A stretch of 64,000 nucleotides of DNA from JAVVUJ01 sp964582545 (GCA_964582545.1 CAZOSB010000003.1:1-64000), one strand, 5' to 3'; shown: positions 16,336 to 25,845, counted from the stretch's first letter. The notes: generated by a model from the sequence alone, not told the origin. Program-made: numbers and translations.

Positions 16336-17920
16336 AGGTCATATCCACCGTCAAATCTCTTATTTTGTGAGGTTCCGTATTGTACAAGGAGTCAGATAGA
16401 ACGACCAGATCAGCCAGTTTGCCCCGTTCCAGACTGCCCTTAATATCCTCTTCAAAGGATGCATATGCACCGTTGTAAGTAAATAGGCGAAGTCCTTCTT
16501 CCACCGTGAGCTTTTCTGCCTCATTCATGACTTGACCCGTCTGGGTAGTCCTATTGACAGCCATATAAAGATTAAGTAACGGATTTGCATAGGTTATTGG
16601 ACAGTCGCTGCTTCCTGCGGCTAAAATGCCCTTGTTTAAAAAGCTTCTGCAGGTAAACATTCGATCTGCCCGCTCTCTTCCGTAGTTAACCACATATCCA
16701 TCTCCAAATTCATACAGGAAAACGGGTTGAGGCACAGGAATGATGCCCAAGGACTTGATACGATTCAACAGTTCCTCGTTAATCATGGCACAATGTTCAA
16801 TCCTATGGCGAGCATCCTTTCTGGGGAATTTATTTAAAGCATTTTCTATGGCATTTACGATTACGGTTACCGCCCTGTCTCCAACGGCGTGAGTAGTCAC
16901 CTGATACCCAACCTCATGGGCTTTCAGGATGATGTCATTCACCTGTTCCTGCTCCATGGTGAGAACGCCATAATCCTCAGGATTGGATGTGTATGGCTCC
17001 AGAGTTGCCGCCGTAGGTCCACTGCTGGATCCGTCAATCATCAGCTTTAAGGGTCCTATTTTAAACCTTTCATCTCCAAAACCAGTATGTAGACCGATTC
17101 GTATAAACCGATTGACGAAATCCACATTATCCACGAAGGAAAAAATCATGGAATAGACTCTCACCTTGAGTATTTGTTCTTGGATAGCATCTTGAAAAGC
17201 CCTCATCTGGGAGTAACCATAACCACCCGAGTCATGAACACTGGTGATTCCCTCCTTAATCAAACTCTCACTGGCAGCTCCCATGGCTTTCATCAATTCT
17301 TGGTGGGAAAGCGTAGCGACCTTCATGGCCTCCATGTGGGTGTTTTCCTTGACCACACCGGTAACCTTGCCATTCTCCTTGACCAGAACACCCCCCAGTA
17401 CGGGCTCTGTGTCATCAGTGATTCCCATTTTTTCCAAGCTCTTACTATTGTGAACGGATGCATGGGCGCAAACTCGGGAGATCATGACGGGATGATCGGG
17501 TGCCACTTCATCCAAATCCCAACGATTGGGATGTCGCTTTTCAGCAAGCTTAGAATCGTCATACCCCCATCCTCGTATCCACTGACCCTTGGGAGTATGC
17601 CTTACTGCTTCTGCAATTTTTTGCTTAATATCTTCGATGGAGTTAACGCTCATGGGGGATCGGCAATCGATGGCCAAAAGGTTCGCTCCAAAAACTGCAG
17701 TATGCAGGTGAGAGTCGATAAATCCGGGAATCAGGCTTCTTCCATCCAAGTCAATAACTTGAGTTTCCTGCCCAATAAGCTGTTTCACTTCCTCTTCCGT
17801 TCCCACATGGAGAATTTTGTTGTCCTTGATTGCCAGCCCCTCTTGAATAGAGTTACGATCATCTACGGTATGTACAGGACCATGAATAAAGACCACATCT
17901 GCTCTAACTTGCTGTAACAT
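16304..17920 (-). CDS. Amidohydrolase, YtcJ-like
   Basis: A 538-aa metal-dependent hydrolase of the amidohydrolase superfamily. Metal-site motifs are the N-terminal DSHLHTAVFG, the later TTHAVGDRAV and HRIEHCAMI histidines, and the SSDCPI aspartate. The N-terminal beta domain (residues 1-60) and the C-terminal GSLERGKLADLVVLS are typical of YtcJ-like enzymes, which hydrolyse unknown amides or formyl compounds. It could act on a compound imported by the neighbouring symporters, but that is inference. The gene may be co-transcribed with rlmH, which ends 18 bp upstream. Confidence 0.87.
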   Translation of the reverse strand: MLQQVRADVVFIHGPVHTVDDRNSIQEGLAIKDNKILHVGTEEEVKQLIGQETQVIDLDGRSLIPGFIDSHLHTAVFGANLLAIDCRSPMSVNSIEDIKQKIAEAVRHTPKGQWIRGWGYDDSKLAEKRHPNRWDLDEVAPDHPVMISRVCAHASVHNSKSLEKMGITDDTEPVLGGVLVKENGKVTGVVKENTHMEAMKVATLSHQELMKAMGAASESLIKEGITSVHDSGGYGYSQMRAFQDAIQEQILKVRVYSMIFSFVDNVDFVNRFIRIGLHTGFGDERFKIGPLKLMIDGSSSGPTAATLEPYTSNPEDYGVLTMEQEQVNDIILKAHEVGYQVTTHAVGDRAVTVIVNAIENALNKFPRKDARHRIEHCAMINEELLNRIKSLGIIPVPQPVFLYEFGDGYVVNYGRERADRMFTCRSFLNKGILAAGSSDCPITYANPLLNLYMAVNRTTQTGQVMNEAEKLTVEEGLRLFTYNGAYASFEEDIKGSLERGKLADLVVLSDSLYNTEPHKIRDLTVDMTFIDGKCVYAK

Positions 17921-17937
17921 GTTTACCCTCCCTTTTA

Positions 17938-18417
17938 TTATTTATGATAAGTTTCATTATGGATAATCTTAAAGGATCTGTAGATTTGTTCTGTCAGCAT
18001 GACTCTCATGAGTTGGTGCGGAAACGTCAAGTCTGAAAAGGAAAACTTCAAAGAAGCAGAATCCAACACTTCCTGAGAAAGACCAAAGGATCCTCCTATG
18101 AGAAACGTTAGATTGCTTTTTCCCGTCACTCCAAAGTTTCTGATTTTATCTGCAAGCCTTTCCGAATCCAACTTTACACCGTCTATTGCCAAGGCTATGA
18201 CCAATTCTTCTTTTTTTATGTTTTTTAGAATTCCCATACCCTCTGTCTCTTTCATCTTAGTCCAATCAGCTGGGGAGGCATTGTCAGGCTCTCTACTTTC
18301 CTTCACCTCTACAATAGAAAAATCGCAGTATCTTTTTAGCCGCTTTCCATACTCAGATACTGCATCTTTCCAATAACTTTCCTTTAAATTTCCCACACAA
18401 ATGATTTTAATCTTCAA
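17938..18417 (-). CDS. rlmH: 23S rRNA (pseudouridine-1915-N3)-methyltransferase RlmH
   Basis: A 159-aa SPOUT-class methyltransferase. The S-adenosylmethionine knot is visible as FLIGGSFGLSQEVLDSA and the C-terminal FPHQLMRVMLTEQIYRSFKIIHNETYHK, which is strongly conserved in RlmH/YbeA. It methylates pseudouridine 1915 of 23S rRNA in assembled 70S ribosomes. It follows htrA with a one-base gap, the same order as in the wal/yyc locus of Bacillus. Confidence 0.96.
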   Translation of the reverse strand: MKIKIICVGNLKESYWKDAVSEYGKRLKRYCDFSIVEVKESREPDNASPADWTKMKETEGMGILKNIKKEELVIALAIDGVKLDSERLADKIRNFGVTGKSNLTFLIGGSFGLSQEVLDSASLKFSFSDLTFPHQLMRVMLTEQIYRSFKIIHNETYHK

Positions 18418-18418
18418 G

Positions 18419-19648
18419 CTATTCTACCATATCACTCAAGGTAACCTTCAGCACTTCTACTTTTCCGTCCCTTAATATCTTTACGGAAACTTCATCTCCC
18501 GGTCTATAGGAAAATAAATCTTTAATCATCTGAGACATGGTTTCCACATCTTTATCATTGATTCCCATGATAATATCGCCCTCTTTCATCCCAGCCGCTG
18601 CTGCTGGAGAGCCTGTATAAATTTGAGAGATAAACACACCTTTTTTTGCGTCAAACTTTTGATCTGGGAAAGTCGCAACCAACTCTTCCACACTGATCCC
18701 TCTGATCCCCAAATAAGCTCTTTTAAACTCGCCCTTTTCAATGATTTCCTCCACGATGGGTTTTGCTGTGTTTATGGGGATGGCAAATCCTAGACCTTCT
18801 CCCGTCTGAGCCTTGGCAGTATTGATACCGATGACCTGTCCTGCGCTGTTGCATAATGGACCGCCGCTATTTCCTGAATTAATAGATGCGTCCGTCTGCA
18901 TCAAGTCGTCGATGGTCACCCCTCTTGCACTCTGACCTCCGGCTACAGTAATAGAACGACCCAGCCCGCTGATGACCCCTTGGGTAACACTTCTATCAAA
19001 AGCCAAACCCAAAGGATTTCCAATGGCCACCGCATAGGATCCAATCCGAACCTCCTCCGAATCCCCCAACTCAGCTGCAACTAAATTGTTCTCCTCAATT
19101 TTCACGACAGCCAAGTCGATGGTTGCATCGTTCCAAAGAACTCTGCCCTCTATCTCTCTTCCATCAGCCAATTGAACCATGATATTGGTAGTTTCACCAT
19201 CCATCACAACGTGAGAATTGGTCAAAATATATCCATCCTTCGAGATGATAAGTCCTGTACCAATTCCCGTTCTTTCCCTGTTTTGCACTCCAAAAAAGCT
19301 GTTAAAGGGTTCGTTGATCTTGGTGCTAATCCCTACTACAGAGGGAATGACCTTCTCCGCAACGGCTTCGGCAGTGTTGATATTGCTCTGGGTATTAATT
19401 TGAATTTTATTTTCAATAGTATCTCTGGGCAATAGTTGTGGTGCAAAATAAATGGCGACCATAGCACCTCCAAAACCGGATCCCAAAGAAAGTACGATAA
19501 TCAAGACTACTGCCCAAAATTTTTTAAGTCCATTTCCTTTTTTCTTAGGTACCTCTTGACTGCCGACATATATGGTATTTTCTTTCATGATTTCCTGCAT
19601 GGGTTCAGTTTGTCCCCCATCTATTGTTTCTTTTCCTTTTTCATCCAT
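18419..19648 (-). CDS. htrA: HtrA/DegP-type membrane-anchored serine protease
   Basis: A 409-aa S1C protease. Residues 1-43 are cytoplasmic and charged, and a single transmembrane helix spans about 44-68. The catalytic triad is H146 (TNSHVV), D178 (TIDLAVV) and S261 (GNSGGP). A PDZ domain occupies about 305-405 with the carboxylate-binding YLGIRGI loop. It should act at the outer membrane face in quality control of exported proteins. Gene order with yycJ upstream and rlmH downstream corresponds to Bacillus yyxA/htrC. Confidence 0.94.
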   Translation of the reverse strand: MDEKGKETIDGGQTEPMQEIMKENTIYVGSQEVPKKKGNGLKKFWAVVLIIVLSLGSGFGGAMVAIYFAPQLLPRDTIENKIQINTQSNINTAEAVAEKVIPSVVGISTKINEPFNSFFGVQNRERTGIGTGLIISKDGYILTNSHVVMDGETTNIMVQLADGREIEGRVLWNDATIDLAVVKIEENNLVAAELGDSEEVRIGSYAVAIGNPLGLAFDRSVTQGVISGLGRSITVAGGQSARGVTIDDLMQTDASINSGNSGGPLCNSAGQVIGINTAKAQTGEGLGFAIPINTAKPIVEEIIEKGEFKRAYLGIRGISVEELVATFPDQKFDAKKGVFISQIYTGSPAAAAGMKEGDIIMGINDKDVETMSQMIKDLFSYRPGDEVSVKILRDGKVEVLKVTLSDMVE

Positions 19649-19692
19649 TCCATTTACCTCCCATGTTTCTTTCTTATCAACAAGTATAGCTT

Positions 19693-20487
19693 CTAAACAC
19701 TATATATGTAACTGAGTTGATCCCTCAGTATTGTGTCAACCAGAACATGTTTCCCAATGTGATAGTTGGCCTCTTCCAAGATATTCTTAACAGTTTGGTA
19801 AGCCATTTGAGGAAAATTATTTTCTCTGCTCAAATGCCCTAATAAAATCAATCTACCTTTCTCCTTCTCCTGTAGGAGGCGCCGAATGGTTTCTCCCGCC
19901 ACCACGTTGGATAAATGACCTTCTTCACCCAGCACTCGCTTTTTTAAGAACCAGGGGTATCTTCCCATCTTAAGCATTTCCACATCGTGATTGGCTTCCA
20001 GAATCAATAAATCTGCATTTACAATCTCAGCAAATATGCTTTCTGTAATGCAACCTGTGTCTGTAACAATGCTGATTTGCTTACCTGATTTGTAAAAAGA
20101 AAACCCTACGGGCTCTGGGGTATCATGGCTAACCCTAAAAGGTTTCACTTCTATGTCTTTTACGAAAAATGACTTTCCCGTCTCAAAGACCACGCGCTGT
20201 GATTCGCTCAAATCCTTATTGATTCCCACCCAAGTCCTTTCATTTGCATAGGCCTTCATCTCTTTATTCTTCTTTAGCAAGGTGGTGAGGCTTCTGGTAT
20301 GATCCACGTGTTCATGAGTAATCAGCAACGTATTGACGTCACTCCCATCCGTACCGGTTTTTTCTAAGCTTTCTCGAATGCGCTTTCCGCTGATTCCTGC
20401 ATCCACCAATATCGCCGTAGATTCACTCTTGATCAGGTAACAATTTCCGCTGCTGCCGCTTGAGAGGGAACAAAGGTTAAGTGTCAT
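19693..20487 (-). CDS. yycJ: MBL-fold metallohydrolase YycJ/WalJ
   Basis: A 264-aa metallo-beta-lactamase-fold hydrolase. The zinc motif is THEHVDH (H58, H60, D62, H63), preceded by the family opening LCSLSSGSSGNCYLI. A second metal His is in VSHD and another in LGHLSRENN. YycJ is a predicted nuclease-like protein linked to cell-wall homeostasis and DNA-end processing. It sits between yycI and htrA, as in the wal operon. Confidence 0.92.
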   Translation of the reverse strand: MTLNLCSLSSGSSGNCYLIKSESTAILVDAGISGKRIRESLEKTGTDGSDVNTLLITHEHVDHTRSLTTLLKKNKEMKAYANERTWVGINKDLSESQRVVFETGKSFFVKDIEVKPFRVSHDTPEPVGFSFYKSGKQISIVTDTGCITESIFAEIVNADLLILEANHDVEMLKMGRYPWFLKKRVLGEEGHLSNVVAGETIRRLLQEKEKGRLILLGHLSRENNFPQMAYQTVKNILEEANYHIGKHVLVDTILRDQLSYIYSV

Positions 20488-20578
20488 ATGGTTCTCCTAT
20501 TAATATGCTTTATTTCAATGAAGTTTATTTGTTGATTCTGTGAATTTTTTGTGATTTTATAATACTTGGTTAATATAT

Positions 20579-21307
20579 TTACTCAAAAGCTGAGATGTGG
20601 GCAATTTTACCCTGGTTATACGTTATCCTCCAGGCCGGTAATGCCGTATCCGAAATGGTGCTTTCCGATTCAAAAGCTTGTCGATCCAGCCAATACACGA
20701 TTGCCATATCCTCTACAAAAATCTTTTCATTTTCACCAGAATTATTTTCTTTCGCAAAATTCAAAAGCGCAGCACTGGCTGGAATGATGGCTTGCTTGGT
20801 TTTTCCCCAGCTTACGGGATCAATCCAGTATCGCTCTAGGTCTACCACCTCCCCATTTTCAATAATACATCGGATAAAACTATCCTCCAAAGCAATACCA
20901 TCTACCGTGTTTTTATAATGAACTACAGTTTTTTCTCCAAGTGACTCTAAATGGCTAAAAGTGACATTTTCATCCCAAAGCATACACTTTTTTAGAAAAT
21001 TATCTGAAATTTTTTGCAGGTCACCGTAAGGCTTATTCTTTATGTCCGCTGTGTCTTGTTCCCTAATCTTTTGCTGAACAAGGTCCTCGTCTGTGGCATG
21101 AAACACCACAGAAAGTACTGGCATTTTACTAACCTTAGAAGGAATTTCCGCATTGACAAAGATATTTTTGCTTTCCAAGTGTTGAAGCAATGCACTTTGA
21201 TCTTCATCTTTTATATCCACGGCTTTGATTACATAAACATAGATTAAAAAAATATTGGTTAAAGCTAAGGCGATAATTAATATATTTTTTGCTTTTGTCC
21301 AGTCCAT
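20579..21307 (-). CDS. yycI: WalI-like regulatory protein (YycI family)
   Basis: A 242-aa protein with one N-terminal membrane helix (about 8-26) and an extracytoplasmic domain. YycI normally binds YycH and the WalK kinase and restrains it. Assignment rests on size, topology and position directly after yycH and before yycJ, plus the VVHYKNTVDGIALEDSFIRCIIENGEVVDLERYW-type region, of which the C-terminal part has the YycI repeat fold. Sequence conservation in this family is low. No walR or walK is present nearby. Confidence 0.78.
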   Translation of the reverse strand: MDWTKAKNILIIALALTNIFLIYVYVIKAVDIKDEDQSALLQHLESKNIFVNAEIPSKVSKMPVLSVVFHATDEDLVQQKIREQDTADIKNKPYGDLQKISDNFLKKCMLWDENVTFSHLESLGEKTVVHYKNTVDGIALEDSFIRCIIENGEVVDLERYWIDPVSWGKTKQAIIPASAALLNFAKENNSGENEKIFVEDMAIVYWLDRQAFESESTISDTALPAWRITYNQGKIAHISAFE

Positions 21308-21322
21308 TTAAACACCACTCCA

Positions 21323-22816
21323 TCAATTTTTTTCGTTTTTAACGATTTCTGTAAAACAAAGCGGCTTCCAGTCGTACAAACCAAAGAAAATTTGACACTC
21401 TTCTGCCTCCACGACCCAAGCGGGATAAATTATAGAGCCGGTATTCTCAGTATTCTCCAGTTTTAGATATGCCGTGTCCACACTTTTTATTGTCTTTGCT
21501 ACAGCTTCAAAAGTATTCTCAACTAATTCTTTTCCCACTGCCGTCTCCCCTATGGCTTGGTTGATGTATTGATAATTCTGCGCCAACATGTTGATAGCTG
21601 AAAGAGCATCCGGCGGCATTTCATTGTCACTTTCCAATCCGGCTCTCTCGTCCAATTCAATTATATTTCTGTAATAATAGGTTACTTGTCCTCCAACCAC
21701 CTCAACTTCTACAATTGCACCACTTTCATACTGAAGCTTAGTATCGTTAATCAGCTGTCCAAAAACAAAGCGATGACCCTTTTGCCCTTTGGTAGTCTCT
21801 GTCACATCCTTTAAATATAATTTGATCGGCTCTCCATGTGCCGTATATAATCCCCCATTTAACCCGATGAACTTCACAGCAATATTTAAGGCCTCAAAGT
21901 ACTTTTTTGTGGCATAGTTTTCCCCATCAAATTTTTCTTTAAACTCCATGCTGCCATCTGCATTAACGATAAATACCTTTTCTCCATATCCATACATGTA
22001 GATTATCTTTCCGCTATTTTCAGTGATCTTTCGAATAAAGTCGAAACTTTCACCAAAAAATTTCTTAGCTATATCATTTATTTCATCTTGATCGTATGGA
22101 TAAACTTCTTGCTTATATAATAAAGGAGTATCATTAATGTCCAAGGAAACAGGAATTAATGTATTGTTTTCAATTCCTAAGAAAGTCCCTAAAGGATAAT
22201 AAATATCATGCTGACTCTGCTCAACCTCCAAAATAATCCTTTTAAAATTCGTCATATCTTTGTCTGAAAAAAGTCTGTAGTACTTGTTTTTAATACTATC
22301 TTTGATAAAAAGGCTTACCTCACTTCCTTCGGAGTAGGCCAGTTGGTTGATATTTTCTATGCTGCTGTAAGAAGAAGGTCTCTTTACTTCATAGATTTCA
22401 CAGAAGTCCACAAAGGGCATAGCGTAAGAAAACTCAGCTTTGATGTAACGGTAATTAAAAACTTGATTATACTGTGATTCTGTTATTTCTTCTGTTAATA
22501 TGTTTTCAGAGTTGCTAAACTTCCTGAATTCTCGAATCATATCTGATTGCAAGCTCTGCTCCCCTCCATACCACAGATCATTCTTCTCTATAGGAGCGAT
22601 GCAGTAGTTTTCCTCTCCAAAGGACAGTACAATTTGCTCTGGTATGACGATTTCTGTAATGGGTGGGATTTCAATATCCGTAACTGCAGGGGTGATTTTA
22701 AACCTCTCAAAAGGCGTCTGATACCAATAAAAATACAAAAGTAGTATCGTGGATAATGACAATACTACTATAATTGCGGTCTTAATGTTCTCCCTTGCTT
22801 TATGACTTACCTTCAT
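21323..22816 (-). CDS. yycH: WalH-like regulatory protein (YycH family)
   Basis: A 497-aa protein, cytoplasmic N-terminus of about ten residues, one membrane helix (about 13-30) and a large external domain. YycH cooperates with YycI in controlling WalK in Bacillus and Staphylococcus. The call is supported by length, topology and synteny (yycH, yycI, yycJ, htrA, rlmH). It is separated by 15 bp from yycI. Its kinase partner must be encoded elsewhere, if it exists. Confidence 0.75.
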   Translation of the reverse strand: MKVSHKARENIKTAIIVVLSLSTILLLYFYWYQTPFERFKITPAVTDIEIPPITEIVIPEQIVLSFGEENYCIAPIEKNDLWYGGEQSLQSDMIREFRKFSNSENILTEEITESQYNQVFNYRYIKAEFSYAMPFVDFCEIYEVKRPSSYSSIENINQLAYSEGSEVSLFIKDSIKNKYYRLFSDKDMTNFKRIILEVEQSQHDIYYPLGTFLGIENNTLIPVSLDINDTPLLYKQEVYPYDQDEINDIAKKFFGESFDFIRKITENSGKIIYMYGYGEKVFIVNADGSMEFKEKFDGENYATKKYFEALNIAVKFIGLNGGLYTAHGEPIKLYLKDVTETTKGQKGHRFVFGQLINDTKLQYESGAIVEVEVVGGQVTYYYRNIIELDERAGLESDNEMPPDALSAINMLAQNYQYINQAIGETAVGKELVENTFEAVAKTIKSVDTAYLKLENTENTGSIIYPAWVVEAEECQIFFGLYDWKPLCFTEIVKNEKN

Positions 22817-22836
22817 GACTCCCTCTAACTTTATTC

Positions 22837-23379
22837 TTAGCTTCCAAAGATAGATTTTAATACATTTTGTAAAAATTGAAAAGTACCGGATTGTTGATTG
22901 TCAAATAGCTTTTCATCCGACTCCACCTTCGTCTTTACTCCAAAGGTGCTTTCCCTGGAATAAATAGACTTTCCAGCACCATCTAAGGTCTCCACCTTAA
23001 GTCTATATAGTCCGGGCTTTATTCCGTTTACCTGCTTTGTACAAAAGGTAAGGTTATTGGTGGTAGTAAAGTTGGTGGGCAACATTACCGTGGATTGCAC
23101 CGTCTGGATATTCTCTTTTTTAGGGACCTTACCTTGAGCTACCTGATTAATATCGATACTGGATGAGACACCATTGACCACCTCTCTGTCCTCGAACAAG
23201 GTAATCTTAATGGTTTTAGGTTGTGTAACTTTCACGGAAATGAGAATATTAGATGAAGTCGTAGTACTTTGATGTACAGGGTTGACGATAATCACTGCCG
23301 GATCCACTGTGGCAAATGCGCTGGTGGTCGTACATAAAATCAGTAAAAACGTTATAAAAACAAGAGTTATTTTTTTCAC
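22837..23379 (-). CDS. Secreted protein of unknown function at the head of the yyc block
   Basis: A 180-aa protein with a signal peptide (residues 1-23, cleavage likely after SAFA) and a beta-rich, Ig-like mature part rich in Thr and Ser. The region around residues 120-150 (INGIKPGLYRLKVETLDG-like pattern) looks like a bacterial Ig or carbohydrate-adhesion fold. It does not match walK, which would occupy this slot in Bacillus. It lies 20 bp upstream of yycH and is probably co-transcribed. Function is unknown; an extracytoplasmic partner of YycHI is a guess. Confidence 0.7.
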   Translation of the reverse strand: MKKITLVFITFLLILCTTTSAFATVDPAVIIVNPVHQSTTTSSNILISVKVTQPKTIKITLFEDREVVNGVSSSIDINQVAQGKVPKKENIQTVQSTVMLPTNFTTTNNLTFCTKQVNGIKPGLYRLKVETLDGAGKSIYSRESTFGVKTKVESDEKLFDNQQSGTFQFLQNVLKSIFGS

Positions 23380-23571
23380 CCTACTCTCCTTCCTTCTAAT
23401 ATTTTGAAATTAAATGGATATTTTTACCATTCAATAGGTGTATTTATACTATTATATATTCGATTATTACGATACAGTATACCTTATGATTATTACAAAG
23501 GTGTTACACATGGTTTAACTTATGTTTACATTCTGCAAAGATACTTATATTCTTCAGCTTTTAACCGATAG

Positions 23572-23600
23572 TTGCTTACTTCCGTATATTCTGGTAATAT
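23572..23600 (+). promoter_or_regulatory. Candidate promoter of rnhA
   Basis: TTGCTT (23572-23577), 17-bp spacer, TAATAT (23595-23600). It is about 60 bp upstream of the chosen RNase HI start. The hexamers match 4/6 and 5/6 of consensus. The rest of the 23380-23660 spacer is AT-rich with no other clear element. Confidence 0.4.
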
Positions 23601-23660
23601 AGTGTCATATCTACTTCAGAAATGGATCTACTATCAAAGTTTATTTCGGAAAGGACAGTT

Positions 23661-24206
23661 ATGAAAGTCATTAACATTTATACCGATGGCGCCTGCTCAG
23701 GAAATCAAAATAAAGAAAACGTGGGCGGATACGGTGCTATTTTAGAATACGGCTCTCACAAAAAAGAGCTTTGTGGAGGAGAACGGAATACCACCAACAA
23801 CCGCATGGAGATGAAGGCATTGATTGAGGCTTTAAAAGTACTGAAGAGCAATTCTTATGAAATTAAAGTATTTTCTGACAGCTCTTATTTAATGAATTGT
23901 TTTAGGGAAAGATGGTATGAAAAATGGGAAAAAAACAATTGGATATCCTCAAAAAAAACTCCTGTAGAAAATCGTGACTTATGGGAGCAATTAATTTTCT
24001 TTGTTAAAGAATACAAAATTCATTTTTTTAGGGTGAAAGGACATGTAAACTTGGACAGCGAAAAAACAAATCTGCAAGGATTATATAAAAAGTTCGTAGA
24101 ATGGAATGGTGCAAGCTTTACATTGGAAGACTTTCTGTATATTACGGAAAGGAACAACCGGGCCGATGCCTTGGCTAATGAGGGCATGGAAAAAATAAGA
24201 AGCTGA
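23661..24206 (+). CDS. rnhA: Ribonuclease HI
   Basis: A 181-aa RNase H that cuts the RNA strand of RNA-DNA hybrids. Active-site acids are visible as D9 in IYTDGACSGN, the Glu in NRMEMKALIEAL, the Asp in VFSDSSYL and the Asp in NRADALANEG. A 40-residue insertion lies before the last aspartate, as in several clostridial enzymes. An in-frame ATG at 23622 has no ribosome-binding site, whereas AAAGGA precedes ATG 23661 at proper distance. The gene converges on the PP2C phosphatase gene. Confidence 0.9.
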   Translation: MKVINIYTDGACSGNQNKENVGGYGAILEYGSHKKELCGGERNTTNNRMEMKALIEALKVLKSNSYEIKVFSDSSYLMNCFRERWYEKWEKNNWISSKKTPVENRDLWEQLIFFVKEYKIHFFRVKGHVNLDSEKTNLQGLYKKFVEWNGASFTLEDFLYITERNNRADALANEGMEKIRS

Positions 24207-24252
24207 ACGGTTTCAGGAACTGATCAGACCTAACTATACAGACCCGGACTCC

Positions 24253-25359
24253 TTAAACAGCTTCTGCAATCAATACAGCCATATCGTCTAATGGAGATAC
24301 TCCTGCAAAGGCAGCTGCTCTTTGAATAATCTTGCCACAGATCAACTTGTTATCGGTAATATTGGATTCTTCCAACACCTCTAGGATCCCCTCAGATCCA
24401 AACTGGTTCTTTAAAACCTTGCTGTAAGATTCAGAAATTCCGTCGGTATAGAAAATGATCTTTGCCCCTTTTTCTAAATCTACTTCCACTTGCTCATGAT
24501 TAATTTCTGAGAAGATAGAGCAGACCGGAATTCCTTTGATTTGAATTTCCGTCGCTTTCCCAACTGCATCCACCTTAATAGGATAACAATTGTGACCTGC
24601 GTTGGAAAAGGTTATCTTCCCCGTGCTCTTATCGTAAATAGCACATAAAAAAGTAAAGTAATTTTCTATATTGGTATGTAAATCCTTATAGCTTCTAAAA
24701 AGTTCCTCTAAAATATCCTGCAGTCCGATATGTTCCTTCCGAACGATTCCTCTGATTACCTGACGTACAAAGATTGTCAACAGTGAAGATTTCACTCCAT
24801 GACCTGCAATATCGGCAATATAAAGAAATACTCGGTTTTGATCCAGTTGAACAATATCAAAGAAGTCCCCCCCCAAGTCTTCACTCTGAACATATAAAGA
24901 GCTTATTTTTAAGCAATTCCAATATATATCGTCTAAAGGCAATGCGCGGTATTGTATTTGCTTTGCAAATTTAATATCCTCTTTTAACTTTTCATAATGC
25001 TTTAGCAATTCTAATTCAGTTGTCTTCTGATCCGTAATATCGTGAAGCAACTCTATTGAATAATGATGATCCTGCTCCAAGCTCACTGGCGAAGACATAA
25101 GCTTGTAATATTTATTTCCAATTTCAACGTCCTTTTGCTCTGGTTTGCCGGTTTCTTTTGCTCCAGAGGTTATGCAATTTTCACACCGATGATCTCCACC
25201 CAACAAGTCAAAGCAGAAATTTCCTAATGTATGCCCAAATTGAGAACGCATTTTTTGGTTCATATAAATGACACGGTGCTCAGAGTCCATCACCCTAACC
25301 ATATATTCCATATTCTCGATGACTTCATGCATTAAATCTATGTTACTCTTTATGATCAT
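24253..25359 (-). CDS. PAS domain/PP2C-type serine phosphatase (SpoIIE/RsbU family)
   Basis: A 368-aa phosphatase. The N-terminal PAS domain (about 5-115) contains a Cys-rich loop FCFDLLGGDHRCENC that could bind a cofactor or metal. The SpoIIE domain (about 165-365) has the metal-binding signatures GGDFFDI, ADIAGHG, FYTDGISE and DDMAVL. Such enzymes dephosphorylate STAS anti-anti-sigma factors, and an rsbV-rsbW-sigB module lies at 54344-55864 without its own phosphatase gene. This protein is a candidate partner. It overlaps aroQ by four bases. Confidence 0.88.
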   Translation of the reverse strand: MIIKSNIDLMHEVIENMEYMVRVMDSEHRVIYMNQKMRSQFGHTLGNFCFDLLGGDHRCENCITSGAKETGKPEQKDVEIGNKYYKLMSSPVSLEQDHHYSIELLHDITDQKTTELELLKHYEKLKEDIKFAKQIQYRALPLDDIYWNCLKISSLYVQSEDLGGDFFDIVQLDQNRVFLYIADIAGHGVKSSLLTIFVRQVIRGIVRKEHIGLQDILEELFRSYKDLHTNIENYFTFLCAIYDKSTGKITFSNAGHNCYPIKVDAVGKATEIQIKGIPVCSIFSEINHEQVEVDLEKGAKIIFYTDGISESYSKVLKNQFGSEGILEVLEESNITDNKLICGKIIQRAAAFAGVSPLDDMAVLIAEAV

Positions 25360-25805
25360 TTTGCTTTTCCTTCTAAATATTTAATAAGCTTTTGGATTCC
25401 TTCTATGTAAGAATCTATCCCCTTGCCTGCAACTTGGTCAATGCATACATCTCTCGTGACAGATATCCGCCTAAAGGGCTCTCTGCTTTCTATATCGCTG
25501 AGGTGAACTTCTATGGTGGGTACCGCTGAGGCGGCAATCGCATCTCTTATTGCAATGCTATAATGGGTATAGGCAGCAGGATTTAGAACAATCCCGTCAT
25601 ACTTCCCACGAGCCTCCTGAATCATGTCCACGATATCACCTTCATGATTTGATTGAAAAAACTTAATAATAATGCAAACTTTCATTTCACTAAAAAAATC
25701 CAGTATAGTTTCATTGATCTTCTCTAAGGACTTATGACCATAAATAGTAGGTTCTCTCAAACCTAACATATTGAGATTGGGACCGTTAATTACAATAATC
25801 TTCAT
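25356..25805 (-). CDS. aroQ: Type II 3-dehydroquinate dehydratase
   Basis: A 149-aa dodecameric-type dehydroquinase of the shikimate pathway. Hallmarks are INGPNLNMLGLREPTIYG at residues 5-22, the FFQSNHEGDIVD segment, the catalytic NPAAYTHYSIAIRDA and VEVHLSDI-like EVHLSDIESREPFR. Length is normal (about 145). Its stop overlaps the start of the phosphatase gene, an uncommon pairing. No other aro genes are adjacent. Confidence 0.95.
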   Translation of the reverse strand: MKIIVINGPNLNMLGLREPTIYGHKSLEKINETILDFFSEMKVCIIIKFFQSNHEGDIVDMIQEARGKYDGIVLNPAAYTHYSIAIRDAIAASAVPTIEVHLSDIESREPFRRISVTRDVCIDQVAGKGIDSYIEGIQKLIKYLEGKAK

Positions 25806-25845
25806 CCATACCCCTTTCCTTGGCTTGTACTACTATTACTTTTAT

